The notes beneath the pieces were generated by a model that was given only the letters and a program-made list of their open reading frames with translations, searched no databases and had not been told where the DNA came from. A stretch of 64,000 nucleotides of DNA, from the NCBI RefSeq assembly GCF_022524345.1, contig NZ_JAKWJU010000002.1, positions 3,596,001 through 3,660,000 of the forward strand, in the 5' to 3' direction. Position 1 is the first letter of the stretch, and each line of letters begins with the position of its first letter. Of this stretch, positions 52,872 to 62,061 are shown in pieces. Source of the DNA: Streptomyces marispadix. Its GTDB lineage: Bacteria; Actinomycetota; Actinomycetes; Streptomycetales; Streptomycetaceae. Position numbers and translations under genes: made by a program.

Positions 52872-53128
52872 TGTCGGGGTCCTTCCGGTGCGAACGGCGG
52901 CAGTCGGCGCATCACGGCCGGGCCGAGTCGTCCGGCTTGATGCGCACCATGTCCGGGTTACGGACGTGTCGTACCGGAAAGCTAGCGGGCCCGGCGCCAA
53001 CAAGGAACGTACGTACGGAAGTTGGGCCCGAAGTTGGGGCCGTTCGCGCTCCCTGGGCGAGCCGGGGGAGGGACGGGCGACCGCCTCCGGTCTCCGGCCC
53101 GGCCCGGCCCGGTCTGGCTCGGCGCCGC

Positions 53129-54352
53129 CTAGCTCAGCGCCTCGCGCGCTCGCCGCCCCGGACGTTGCCGGTCGCGTGCCGCCTCCGACGGGTCCTGACG
53201 GAACGCCCAGTCCATCTCCGGCTCCATCGAGAAGCGGAACACCCGCTGCACGGGCGGCGTACACAGCACGGTGATCAGTGCGGCGGCGGCGAACGTCACG
53301 GCGACGGCGCCCAACGGCGTGTGCACCCAGTCGACTTCGTACCAGTCCCAGAAGCGGGAGCCCTTGGCGAAGAAGCCGTGCAGCAGATAGCCGTAGAGGG
53401 TGCCCGCGCCGAGGGCCGTGAACCACATGCGGCGGCCCGGGACCCAGGCGAGGAAGCAGGCCGTCAGCACCATCGAGCAGCCGAAGAGCGCGAAGGTCAT
53501 GATGACGCCGATCCACCATGGAGCGCCCATCTCCTGGGCGCTGTTGTAGTGGTAGAACCACGCGGCGTTCATCCGGTTCACCGCCCAGTAGGCGAACAGC
53601 GAGGCGACGAGGACGACGGGGACGGACAGCAGCCGGGCCCTGCGGGTGCGCACCAGCCGGAAGTGCTCGGGCTTGAGGTGCAGCCCGATGACGAAGAACG
53701 GCAGGAACTGGAGGACGCGTTGAAGGTCGAGGTCGTCCCCGATGTCGGGTGAGATCGAGGCCAGCACGGCCACCCCGAGCGAGAGCGCGACGGGCCAGCG
53801 CACGGTCTTCCACAGGGGAGCCGTAAGCCGCCAGATGAACAACGCGCCCAGGAACCACGTCAGATACCAGGGGTCGAGCAGGCTGATGGGGTAGGCGGGG
53901 TCGTCGTCGGCCCAGCGTTTGAAGAGGGTGTAGGCCGCCTCGAAGAGGACGTAAGGCACGGCCACACCCGTCAACAGCCGCTTGAGCTGGTGCGGTTTGC
54001 CCTGGAAGCTCCGTGAGAAGTAGCCGGAGATCACCATGAACGCCGGCATGTGGAACGTGTAGACGAGGATGTAGAGCGCGCCCGCGGCCCGTGAGCCGTC
54101 GCGCAGCGGCTCCCATGAATGACCGAGCGCCACGAGCACGATCGCCAGATACTTGGCGTTGTCGAAGTACGGGTCGCGCTGCTTCTGCCCTTGTGTGGGC
54201 TTGTGTTGGGCGGTCGCGCGTGGCTTCTGCCGGGGTTTGCGGTGTGCGCCCGGCCCGGAGTCCTGCCGGTGGCGCGAACGTACGGGCGCGGCGGGCTCGG
54301 CCGGGGGGAGGGGGAGGCGGGTCGCGGTGCTCGTCGTCGACTCCGGTGTCAC
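53129..54352 (-). CDS. Acyltransferase_3-family membrane protein
   Basis: 407 residues. After a ~60-residue basic, Pro-rich N-terminus there are 10 or so membrane helices: YFDNAKYLAIVLVALGHSWE with the catalytic-type His, FHMPAFMVISGYFSRSF, WYLTWFLGALFIWRL, FLPFFVIGLHLKPEHF, LYGYLLHGFF. This is the OafA/OpgC-type fold that transfers acyl groups to surface sugars or polymers. GTG 54352 is preceded by AGGAGG four to ten bases upstream. Substrate unknown. Confidence 0.88.
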   Translation of the reverse strand: MTPESTTSTATRLPLPPAEPAAPVRSRHRQDSGPGAHRKPRQKPRATAQHKPTQGQKQRDPYFDNAKYLAIVLVALGHSWEPLRDGSRAAGALYILVYTFHMPAFMVISGYFSRSFQGKPHQLKRLLTGVAVPYVLFEAAYTLFKRWADDDPAYPISLLDPWYLTWFLGALFIWRLTAPLWKTVRWPVALSLGVAVLASISPDIGDDLDLQRVLQFLPFFVIGLHLKPEHFRLVRTRRARLLSVPVVLVASLFAYWAVNRMNAAWFYHYNSAQEMGAPWWIGVIMTFALFGCSMVLTACFLAWVPGRRMWFTALGAGTLYGYLLHGFFAKGSRFWDWYEVDWVHTPLGAVAVTFAAAALITVLCTPPVQRVFRFSMEPEMDWAFRQDPSEAARDRQRPGRRAREALS

Positions 54353-54559
54353 GGGACCTCCTTCGGAGGCCGGGACATACGGGAGTCGGGTGTACGGGGG
54401 TCGGGTGTACGGAGGTGTGCTGAACGGAGGTTCGCCGTCCGGGAGTCCGCTGAACTGGAACCCGGCGGGTGCAGCGCCGGTGGGCACATCGGCCGCGGAC
54501 GGAAGGCCGCGGCGCGTAGCGGAGCAGGGGAAAGCGGAGGGGAGAGCGGGGAGGGGAGG

Positions 54560-54594
54560 AGCATCGGCTTCACTGTAATGGTGTCGCCGATGCT
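54560..54594. promoter_or_regulatory. 9-bp dyad upstream of the acyltransferase gene
   Basis: AGCATCGGC at 54560-54568 and GCCGATGCT at 54586-54594, loop of 17 bases. It lies about 210 bases before the acyltransferase start and downstream of the TPR gene. The 314-base gap also contains GGGTGTACGG-type direct repeats near 54390-54415. Role unknown. Confidence 0.5.
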
Positions 54595-54638
54595 CGCAAG
54601 TCGGCCCCGTCCGCAGCACTTTGACCGAACGTCAGGTC

Positions 54639-54667
54639 ATCCCTCCTCGGTCCCTCGGGGGAGGGAT
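54639..54667 (-). terminator. Hairpin overlapping the TPR gene stop
   Basis: ATCCCTCC at 54639-54646 pairs with GGAGGGAT at 54660-54667 around a 13-base loop, immediately at the end of the minus-strand TPR gene. Confidence 0.55.
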
Positions 54668-55707
54668 CAGACGGCGGCCATCGCCTCGATCCCCAACTCC
54701 GCCCGTGCGTCGCGGATGAGGCGCCCGGCGTGGCGCAGCCCGATGGCGTCCAGTGCGCGGTGCAGTCCGTCGAGATCGGCCGCCGTGCGGGCGGGCTCAC
54801 GGCCGAGACGCGCATGCGACTTTACGAGGCCGAGGCGGGCGAGCGCCTCGCCCCGTGGCTCGCCCATCGCGCTGAACTGCGAGCGCGCCTTGTCGTACAT
54901 CGTCCGCGCTTCGGCGTAGCGGCCGGCGCGGTAGAGGACGTTGCCGCGCATCTTGTGGTTGTAGGCGAGCGCGCCGGTGAGGTTCATGCTGCGGCAGAGC
55001 CCGGCGGCCTCGGTGAGCAGGGCGAGCGCGCGTTCCGTGTCGCCGTCGCGTGCGGAGACGAGGTCGGCGACGCCGCGCAGGGCCCATGCGCGGCCCCGGT
55101 GGTCCTCCGCCCTCTCGGCGATCGCCGCGGCCTCCTCGAACATCGCGAGCGCGGAGTCGAAGTCGCCCGTGTTGCGGCGCATCTGCGCTATGCCTTCGAG
55201 CGCCCACACCATGTGGCGGGCCTCGCCGCGCTCGCGGGCCTCGGCCAGCAGTTGTCCGTGCAGGGCGTCGACGGCCTCGTAGTCGCCCTGGATGCGGCCG
55301 GTCTCGGCGAGCCCGGCGAGGGCGTAGCCGCGGGCGAGTACATCGCCGTCGCGTTCGCCCAACTCCGCGGCGAGCGCGAGCAGTCGGCGGGCGAGCGCCA
55401 TCGCGCCGCGCTGCCGGGCGAGGGTGCCTCCGCTCCATGCCGCCCAGGCCATCGTGCCGGGGTCGTCGGCGCCTCGGGCCGTGCGGTAGCTCGCCTTCCA
55501 GGCGCGGTCGGCCTCGCGGTTGTTGCCGAGCCGCCGGTGTGCCTCCGCGACGGCGAGGGAGCAGCGGGCGGCCTCGCGGGGAGTGCCGTCGCGCTCGGCC
55601 GCGCGCAACTGCTCGGTCGCACGGACGAGGACGTCGGCGAGCGAGGAGTTCACCGACAACGAGCCGAGTGCGCCCTGGTATTCGGGCGCGAATGCCTTGC
55701 CGTACAT
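54667..55707 (-). CDS. TPR-repeat protein
   Basis: 346 residues made almost entirely of tetratricopeptide helices: AEAHRRLGNNREADRAWKAS, LAGLAETGRIQGDYEAVDAL, IAQMRRNTGDFDSALAMFEE, RGVADLVSARDGDTERALAL, GNVLYRAGRYAEARTMYDKA. No signal peptide or DNA-binding domain. ATG 55707 has GGAAGG directly upstream. The start YGKAFAPEYQGALGSLSVN is a recurring Streptomyces type. It probably works as a protein-interaction platform; partner unknown. A dyad and direct repeats lie about 50 bases upstream. Confidence 0.82.
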   Translation of the reverse strand: MYGKAFAPEYQGALGSLSVNSSLADVLVRATEQLRAAERDGTPREAARCSLAVAEAHRRLGNNREADRAWKASYRTARGADDPGTMAWAAWSGGTLARQRGAMALARRLLALAAELGERDGDVLARGYALAGLAETGRIQGDYEAVDALHGQLLAEARERGEARHMVWALEGIAQMRRNTGDFDSALAMFEEAAAIAERAEDHRGRAWALRGVADLVSARDGDTERALALLTEAAGLCRSMNLTGALAYNHKMRGNVLYRAGRYAEARTMYDKARSQFSAMGEPRGEALARLGLVKSHARLGREPARTAADLDGLHRALDAIGLRHAGRLIRDARAELGIEAMAAV

Positions 55708-55753
55708 GCCCTTCCTTCCGCGTTCACAGGGGGCGCCTTGACGGGCGCCCATC

Positions 55754-55794
55754 TATACACAGCATGTATACGTCGCGTGCATAGACGTCGCGTG
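55754..55794. promoter_or_regulatory. Dyad plus direct repeats upstream of the TPR gene
   Basis: TATACA-CAGCA-TGTATA at 55754-55770 is a perfect inverted repeat. It is followed by two ACGTCGCGTG direct repeats at 55770-55779 and 55785-55794, 15 bases apart. These lie 47-87 bases before the TPR start codon, where a promoter is expected. Confidence 0.55.
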
Positions 55795-55993
55795 GGGCGT
55801 ACGGGTTGAGTGGGGCGTGTGGTGAATTCCCTTGCGGGTGCCGGAAGTTGGCAGCGGGGGAGTGCGCGGGGTGCGCGGCGGCGCGCCTGCGCGCGGCAAT
55901 GCGATGCGTATGGGCACACGTCCGCCCGCCCGTGTGGAACGGGCGGGCGGACGGCGGCTCCCCCCGGGTGTGCCGCGTCGTGGGGCCCGATGT

Positions 55994-56076
55994 CGTGGAG
56001 CCCTGATGCAGAGCCCCGGTGCCGTGGAGCCCTGATGTTGCAGAACCCGGAGTCGTCGAGCCCCGGAGTCGTCGAG
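55994..56076. repeat. Paired 15-bp repeats
   Basis: CGTGGAGCCCTGATG occurs at 55994 and 56023; CCCGGAGTCGTCGAG at 56046 and 56062. They lie in the 417-base gap between the TPR gene and the secreted helical protein. No gene is supported there. Confidence 0.7.
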
Positions 56077-56124
56077 CCCAGAAGTCGTAAGGCGGGGGCC
56101 CGGGTCGGGCCGGGCCGGGCCGGG

Positions 56125-56700
56125 TCAGCCCTGTGTGGTCTCGCTGCTCTGGCTCTGGCCTTCGCCGCTGTCCTGGCTCTCGCCGCCGTTCTTCTCGCTC
56201 TTGCCGTCGTCCTGCGTCGCGCACCATGCACGGACCTTCTTCAGGCCCTCCTCGCGGTCCTTGAGGCGGACCTTCAGCGCGCGGCGGTCGTCGAGGCGGT
56301 CGTTGAGGAAGTCCGCGACGACCTCGTGTCCGGCCTTCTTCGCGTTGTCGATGCGCTTCTCCAGGCGGTCGAGGGACCCGCGCGTGCGTACGCCGCCGTC
56401 AAGGCGCTTCTGGAGCCTGTCGATGCGCTTGTCGATCTTCGGTGCCCGCTTGCACAGCACCTTCGCACCGTCGCCCTTCGGCGCGTGCTTCGCCAGCCTC
56501 TTGTGCTTGCCGTGCCCGCGCTTTCCGTGCCCGCGCCTGTCCTTGTGCTTCTGCGTCTGCGACTGGGCCTGTGTGGCCTCGGTGGACGACGCGGGGCTGA
56601 GGTCGCCGCCCGTGGTCGCGACCGCGGCTGCGGCGCCGCCCGTGGCGAGCAGCGCTGCGACGGTGGACAGGGCGACGACGGTGCTCTTCGTTTTCCTCAC
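56125..56700 (-). CDS. Secreted charged helical protein
   Basis: 191 residues. Signal peptide (VVALSTVAALLATGGAAAA), then a Thr/Gln/Lys/His-rich stretch (QSQTQKHKDRRGHGKRGHGK), a ~90-residue helical, coiled-coil-like domain (IDKRIDRLQKRLDGGV, SLDRLEKRIDNAKKAGHEVV, DDRRALKVRLKDREEGLKKV) bounded by two cysteines (VLCKRAP and AWCATQ), and a disordered Ser/Glu/Gln end. GTG 56700 has AGGAGGAG upstream. Function unknown. It is 60 bases downstream of the sensor kinase gene on the same strand and may be part of that operon or its target. Confidence 0.78.
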   Translation of the reverse strand: MRKTKSTVVALSTVAALLATGGAAAAVATTGGDLSPASSTEATQAQSQTQKHKDRRGHGKRGHGKHKRLAKHAPKGDGAKVLCKRAPKIDKRIDRLQKRLDGGVRTRGSLDRLEKRIDNAKKAGHEVVADFLNDRLDDRRALKVRLKDREEGLKKVRAWCATQDDGKSEKNGGESQDSGEGQSQSSETTQG

Positions 56701-56759
56701 GGCGTTCTCCTCCTGGTCGGGACGGCACGAGTACGGATCGCCCGCGCGGCTTCCGGACG

Positions 56760-58577
56760 CTAGAGGCCCTCTTTGTGAATTCCTTGTGAGCCGGGGACGG
56801 TTGTGGATGTGCGGGCGTCCCTCGGAATCGGGGCCGTGGCCCGGGCGGGTGCCGGAGCCATGGGCGCCATGTCCCCGGCACCGGCTCCCGGGGCCGTGCC
56901 GATCAGCCAGTCGCGCTGCGCGGGCAGCCCTGGGTCCGGAACGGTCTCCTCGGGCGGCGCGAGCGGAACGCGTACCTCGACGCGGGTCCCTGGCAGCCCG
57001 TCCGGCCGGTCCCTGATCTCGACCGTGGCACGGTGCAGCGCCGCCTGCTGTGCCACGAGCGTGAGGCCCAGCCCCGAACCGCTGCTGTCCGGGCCGCGCT
57101 TGAACCGCTGGAAGACGGCGGCACGCTGCTCCTCCGGTATGCCCGGACCGTCGTCGTCGACCGTGAGCACCGCGACCGGACCCGCGGGCGAGGCGTAGGG
57201 CCGCACCGCGACCTCCACCGGCGCCAACGGGCCGCCACCGCCCGCCACTTGGGCGTGCCCGAGTCCGCCGCCTCCGGGCCCGTCACGGCCATGCGCGTCA
57301 CGGCCATGCGCGTCACGTCCGTGTCCGTCATGTGCGCGGCCGCGTCCATGTGCGAGCGCGTTGCCGATGAGGTTGTCCAGCATCGAACGCAGGCCCGGCT
57401 CCCAGCCGTGCACCGTGAGCCCCGGCTCGGCCGCGGTCAGCCGCACCGCCGCGCTGCGGTCACGGCGCCGCGCGTCCGCGACCGCCGCCTCGGCGATCTC
57501 GCCCAGGTCGAGCGGCCCGAACGCGTCCGCCTCGACCAGGTCGCCCTGCCCCAACTCCCGCAGCATGACCAGCAGTCCCAGCAGCCGCGAGTGCTCGCGC
57601 CGCAGATCCTCCAGCACCTCGTCGCGGTCCTCGCCCGCCAACTCCGGGTGGGCGGAGAGGATTTCGAGGTTGGTCTGCATGCTCATCAGCGGCGTGCGCA
57701 GTTCGTGGGCCGCCGCCGAGGAGAAGGAACGGGCCGTGGCGAGCGCCTGCGCCGTGCGCGCGGCCTGCTCGTCATAGCGTGCCAGCACCGTACGCAGGGT
57801 CTCGGCGAGGTCGTCGACCTCGGTGATCCGGGTGGGGGTGTGCTCGAAACGCGACGTCGCCTGCGCGGCGCCCCCGCCCGTTTCCGTGCCCCCATCGGAC
57901 CTCGAAGCCGTACTCGTCGCCGTAGCGGTCCCGGACCGCGGATCGAGTCCGCTCGTACGCTGCTGAAGCCGCCGCAGCGGCAGGCTCGCCCGCGATGCCG
58001 CCGCCCACGCCAGCAGCGCCGACACCGGCGCGGCGACGAGCGCGACCACGGTCACCCGCCGCCGTACGAAGGCGAGTTGGGCCCTGCCGGTGGTGTCCGG
58101 GGCGAACAGCCACAACGTCCCCTCGACGCCCGGCTGCTTGCCGTGCACCGGCACCGACAGCACACGCCAACTGTCCACCCTGCGCTTTCGCGGCATGCCC
58201 TCCGGGGCGCCCTTGCCGCGCTCGCGCACCGTGACGGGGCGCGGTGCGGACTCGGGCAGCGTCGTACGGGCGTCGGGCTGCGGTCCGCCTGAGAAGGTGC
58301 CGTACGGTCCGACGACGCGGATGCCGACGTCGAGTGCCGCCGCGTACAGCCGCCGCTCACGGACCTGTTCCGCACGCGGCCGGTCCGACGCGGTCACACG
58401 CAGCAGCCGGCGCGCGTCCTTCTTCACCACTGCCGCACGCTCGCGCAGATGCGCGTCCTGCTCGGCGTGCACGTCCTTCGCGACCAGTGCGAACAGCAGC
58501 CATCCGGCGGCGAGTACGAGCAGCGGCACGGTCAGCCCGACCGCCAGCGCGATGCGCGTGGAGAGCTTCATCCTCAC
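56760..58577 (-). CDS. Two-component sensor histidine kinase
   Basis: 605 residues. Two membrane helices (~10-33 and ~172-195) flank a ~135-residue extracellular sensor. A linker leads to HisKA with H-box SAAAHELRTPLMSMQ and HATPase_c: N-box SMLDNLIGNALAHG, G1 VDDDGPGIPEEQ, F-box FQRFKRG, G2 GSGLGLTLV. Between N- and G1-boxes an unusual insert carries GRDAHGRDAHGRD repeats and Gly runs. GTG 58577 or ATG 58571 is the start. It follows its response regulator gene by 58 bases. Signal unknown. Confidence 0.9.
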   Translation of the reverse strand: MRMKLSTRIALAVGLTVPLLVLAAGWLLFALVAKDVHAEQDAHLRERAAVVKKDARRLLRVTASDRPRAEQVRERRLYAAALDVGIRVVGPYGTFSGGPQPDARTTLPESAPRPVTVRERGKGAPEGMPRKRRVDSWRVLSVPVHGKQPGVEGTLWLFAPDTTGRAQLAFVRRRVTVVALVAAPVSALLAWAAASRASLPLRRLQQRTSGLDPRSGTATATSTASRSDGGTETGGGAAQATSRFEHTPTRITEVDDLAETLRTVLARYDEQAARTAQALATARSFSSAAAHELRTPLMSMQTNLEILSAHPELAGEDRDEVLEDLRREHSRLLGLLVMLRELGQGDLVEADAFGPLDLGEIAEAAVADARRRDRSAAVRLTAAEPGLTVHGWEPGLRSMLDNLIGNALAHGRGRAHDGHGRDAHGRDAHGRDGPGGGGLGHAQVAGGGGPLAPVEVAVRPYASPAGPVAVLTVDDDGPGIPEEQRAAVFQRFKRGPDSSGSGLGLTLVAQQAALHRATVEIRDRPDGLPGTRVEVRVPLAPPEETVPDPGLPAQRDWLIGTAPGAGAGDMAPMAPAPARATAPIPRDARTSTTVPGSQGIHKEGL

Positions 58578-58635
58578 GGCGCCGCCCTGCCTCTCACTTC
58601 TCCCTTCACTTCCCCTCGCCTCACTTCCTGCCGTC

Positions 58636-59464
58636 TCACTTCTCCTCGCGCAGTACGAAGCCGACGCCCCGCACGGTGTGCAGCAGCCGTGGACGGCCCC
58701 CGCTCTCGGTCTTGCGCCGCAGATAGCTGATGAACGTGTCGACGGCGTCGGTGCGTACCTCGAAGTCGTAGCCCCATACGCGTTCCAGTAGCTGGTCCCG
58801 GGTGAGGACGATGCCGGCGTTGCGGGCGAGTACGAGGAGCAGTTCGAACTCGCGGCGGGTGAGGGGCAGCGGCTCGCCGTCCCGGTGGGCCTCGCGGGTC
58901 GCGGGATTGATCACGAGTCCGCCGACGCGTATGGCTTCCGAGGCGCCCGGCGCGGGCGCGGGTACCGGGGCGGAGGCGGTCGGGGCGGCGTGGCCGGTCG
59001 GCGTACCGGGGTCGGCGGTCGCGGAGGGCGCGCGCCTGCGGCAGCAGCGCCTCCAGCCGCAGCACCAGCTCCTGCAACGCGAACGGCTTGACCAGGTAGT
59101 CGTCACCCCCGGCCTGTAGCCCGGCGATGCGGTCGGCGGTCTCGTCCAGCGCGGAGAGCATCAGCACGGGCACGTCGTCGCCGTCGTCGCGTATCGCCTG
59201 GCACACCTGGATGCCGTCGACGTCGGGCATCGAGATGTCGAGCACGACCACGTCGGCGGGCTGCTCCCGCATCAGGGACAGCGCACGGCGTCCGCCCTCG
59301 GCCAGTTCGACGGCGAACCCGTTCAGGCGGAGGCCGCGGCGAAGGGAGCGGCGGATCGCGGCGTCGTCGTCGACGACCAGTACCCGGCCGCGATCGCCGC
59401 CGCCGCTCCCGCCGCTGCCGCCGCCGGGCGCCCCGCCCGCGCTGCCTGCCCCGTACCCGCTCAT
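58636..59464 (-). pseudogene. OmpR-family response regulator, frameshifted between receiver and DNA-binding domains
   Basis: ATG 59464 opens a receiver domain: RVLVVDDDAAIRRSLRRGL, phosphoacceptor Asp in [23 protein letters not shown], and [16 protein letters not shown]. The frame is then lost at the GC run 59028-59036. The DNA-binding half continues in another frame: [74 protein letters not shown] to 58636. Adding one GC unit would join them as [15 protein letters not shown] in a ~277-residue protein. As written the receiver runs into unrelated sequence. Partner of the kinase at 56760. Confidence 0.82.
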
Positions 59465-59849
59465 CTCTACTCGCCTCCTGCCTCCTGCCCGCCGCTCGCC
59501 TGCCGGTCCGCTGCCGCCCACGTCGGCCGCCGTCCGGCGCCGGTCCGTGCAGTCTGGCGTGCGTACGTCGTGCCCGCGAGCCCCCGGCCGCCCCCGGCTC
59601 GCACACTCCCGGCACTCATCGCCGGTCGCCTCGTCGGTCGCCGTCCCGCCGTTGATCGACGTTTGCCGCACCACGATCGTGCGTACAACGGGTTTACTGG
59701 GGGCCACGGGACCCGTCGGCGGACTCGGCTAGCACCTCGGACGAGCGGCCTCGGGGACGTGACCCGGGGCGGCAGCACCACCGGCGGGCCTGCGGACCGG
59801 CGGACGGCGGCGGTGGCGGCCGACGACGACAGGCGGCGGAGGTTACGGG
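59465..59849. other. Divergent region between the response regulator and glgC
   Basis: 385 bases holding promoters for both genes. Open frames here are not supported by ribosome sites. A weak dyad CGGGT...ACCCG lies near 59690-59716. Nothing else is clear. Confidence 0.35.
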
Positions 59850-61070
59850 ATGGCAGCAGGACCGCGCGTACTGGGCATCGTGCTGGCGGGCGGCGAGGGC
59901 AAGCGGCTGATGCCGCTCACGGCGGACCGCGCCAAGCCCGCGGTGCCCTTCGGCGGCGTGTACCGGCTGGTCGACTTCGTACTGTCGAACCTCGTCAACG
60001 GCGGGATCACCCGGATCTGCGTGCTCACCCAGTACAAGTCGCACTCCCTCGACCGGCATGTGTCGACCACCTGGCGGCTCACCGGTCTCCAGGGCGACTA
60101 CGTCACCCCCGTCCCCGCCCAACAGCGCCTGGGGCCACGCTGGTTCCTCGGCAGCGCCGACGCGATCTACCAGTCGCTCAACCTCATCCACGACGAACAG
60201 CCCGACTACGTCGTGGTCTTCGGCGCCGACCACGTCTACCGCATGGACCCGCGCCAGATGCTCCGACAGCACATCTCGGGCGGCGCCGGCGTGACGGTCG
60301 CGGGCATCAAGGTGCCGCGGGATCAGGCGAGTTCGTTCGGCGTCATCAACACCGAACAGGGCGGCACACGCGTCAGCCAGTTCCTGGAGAAGCCCGAGGA
60401 CCCGCCCGTGCTGGCCTCCGACCCCGACCGCGTCTTCGCCTCGATGGGCAACTACATCTTCTCCACCGACGTACTCCTCGACGCACTGCGCCGCGACGCC
60501 GACGACGAGGACTCCGTGCACGACATGGGCGGCAGCATCCTGCCGCTGCTCACCGAGCGCGGGCAGGCCCAGGTCTACGACTTCGACGAGAACGAGGTCC
60601 CGGGCGAGAGCGAACGCGACCACGGCTACTGGCGGGACGTGGGAACCCTCGACGCGTACTACGACGCGCACATGGACCTCATCTCACCCGAGCCCGTCTT
60701 CAATCTCTACAACCGCTCCTGGCCCATCTTCACCAACCAGGCGCAGCTTCCCCCGGCGAAGTTCGTGGCGGGCGGCATCGCGAGCGAGTCCATGGTCAGC
60801 ACGGGCGCGATCATCGCGGGCCAGGTCACCGGCTCCGTGCTGGCCCCGGGGGTCGTCGTGGAGGAGGGCGCGGTGGTGCAGGGCGCGGTGCTGCTCCCCG
60901 GGGTACGGGTGGGACGCGGCGCGGTGGTGCGGCACTCGATCCTCGACAAGAACGTCGTCGTCCCCGAGAACGCGACGGTCGGCGTCAACAGCGAGCACGA
61001 CGCGGAGTACTGCACCGTGTCGGAGGAGGGCGTCGTCGCGCTGGGGAAGGGGCAGCACGTGCGGCTGTGA
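59850..61070 (+). CDS. glgC: Glucose-1-phosphate adenylyltransferase
   Basis: 406 residues, family length. N-terminal nucleotidyltransferase: [20 protein letters not shown] (ATP loop), [46 protein letters not shown], and SFGVINT. The C-terminal half is a left-handed beta-helix with hexapeptide repeats ([40 protein letters not shown]). It makes ADP-glucose, the glycogen precursor. Ribosome site GGAGG at 59837-59841. No glycogen neighbours in the window. Confidence 0.96.
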   Translation: MAAGPRVLGIVLAGGEGKRLMPLTADRAKPAVPFGGVYRLVDFVLSNLVNGGITRICVLTQYKSHSLDRHVSTTWRLTGLQGDYVTPVPAQQRLGPRWFLGSADAIYQSLNLIHDEQPDYVVVFGADHVYRMDPRQMLRQHISGGAGVTVAGIKVPRDQASSFGVINTEQGGTRVSQFLEKPEDPPVLASDPDRVFASMGNYIFSTDVLLDALRRDADDEDSVHDMGGSILPLLTERGQAQVYDFDENEVPGESERDHGYWRDVGTLDAYYDAHMDLISPEPVFNLYNRSWPIFTNQAQLPPAKFVAGGIASESMVSTGAIIAGQVTGSVLAPGVVVEEGAVVQGAVLLPGVRVGRGAVVRHSILDKNVVVPENATVGVNSEHDAEYCTVSEEGVVALGKGQHVRL

Positions 61071-61503
61071 CGCCCGGAACGTGCGACTGGCCGCGGCGTC
61101 GTCCGCAGGCAGCGGCCACCCCCGCAGCCGTCGGCCACCCATGGAAATACAACCCCAACTTCCCTCGTACGAAAGCGAGTCGAGAGACGGCGCGGGCGCC
61201 ACCCGGGACGGCGCTCACCTGTGAGGACCCCGGCACGTTACCTTCACCGACCCCCTTCACCGACGCCCTTTCACGCTGCACGCCCGCCGCTCTACAGTCG
61301 GTCAATTCCCGGTGGGTTACCGGGAGTTCTCGCAGCCCTCCCGTCTCCCGGTGTTCCAGGCTGCCTTCGCTCATTCGCTGGAGAACCCTTTGACTGAACT
61401 CCGTCGTCTCGGCATGCCCCGGCGTCCCTCCCGCCCGGTGCCGCAGAATCGCCGTAACAACCCTGCCGCTCAGGGAAGTTCGGGATTTCTCCGACGGGAG
61501 TTC
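61071..61503. promoter_or_regulatory. Upstream region of the DUF485-symporter operon
   Basis: 433 bases. CTTCACCGAC occurs twice (about 61240 and 61256). The codons just before ATG 61504 have low G/C third positions (CGT, AAT, CCT, GGA, TTT), unlike coding DNA here, which argues against the longer open frame. No other gene seen. Confidence 0.4.
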
Positions 61504-62061
61504 ATGAGGCCGGCGTATCGCACGGGGTCTTCCAGCGAGGCGCTCGCCGCGGCACGCCGCACACAGCTCCACAGGGGACTCGGCCTGGTGCTCGGCGTCT
61601 TCACGCTGTACGCGCTGGTCTCCTCCTTCGTACCGGAGTGGCTCGCCGCCCCCGTCGGCGGCGGCCTCCAGGTCGGCGAACTGGCCGCCGTGGCACAGGT
61701 GCTGGCCGTCGCCTTCGGTGTCTTCCGCCACGACCGGCATGCGCGACGGCACATCGAACCGCTCGCCCAGCGCGTCTCCACCCGCGAACCGGGCCGCTAC
61801 GGCGAGCGGTTCACGGCACCGGCGGCCAAGCCCGCAACGGGGCTCGCCACGGCCACGCCGCCGGCCCGTCGCGCCGAACCGGCCGTGGACACGACCGCCG
61901 CCGAGCCCGCAGCAGCCGCATACGCCGCCTACGCCGCCGACCCCTCCGCATTCGCAGACGAGGCCGCGCCCACCTTCAACGCCTTCGACTCCTCAAGGGC
62001 GTTCGCCGGACGGACCCCCGGCACGCTCGGCTCGGTCCGTACTGCGAGGGCCACCTCATGA
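61504..62061 (+). CDS. DUF485-like membrane protein, partner of the symporter
   Basis: 185 residues. Two membrane helices (LGLVLGVFTLYALVSSF and LAAVAQVLAVAFGVF) separated by APVGGGLQVGE match the small DUF485/YjcH proteins that accompany acetate-type symporters. The remainder is an Ala/Pro/Thr-rich tail. I chose ATG 61504 (GGGAG upstream) since the codon bias begins there; in-frame starts at 61390 (TTG) and 61414 exist. Its stop overlaps the next start as ATGA, so it is translated together with the symporter. Confidence 0.72.
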   Translation: MRPAYRTGSSSEALAAARRTQLHRGLGLVLGVFTLYALVSSFVPEWLAAPVGGGLQVGELAAVAQVLAVAFGVFRHDRHARRHIEPLAQRVSTREPGRYGERFTAPAAKPATGLATATPPARRAEPAVDTTAAEPAAAAYAAYAADPSAFADEAAPTFNAFDSSRAFAGRTPGTLGSVRTARATS

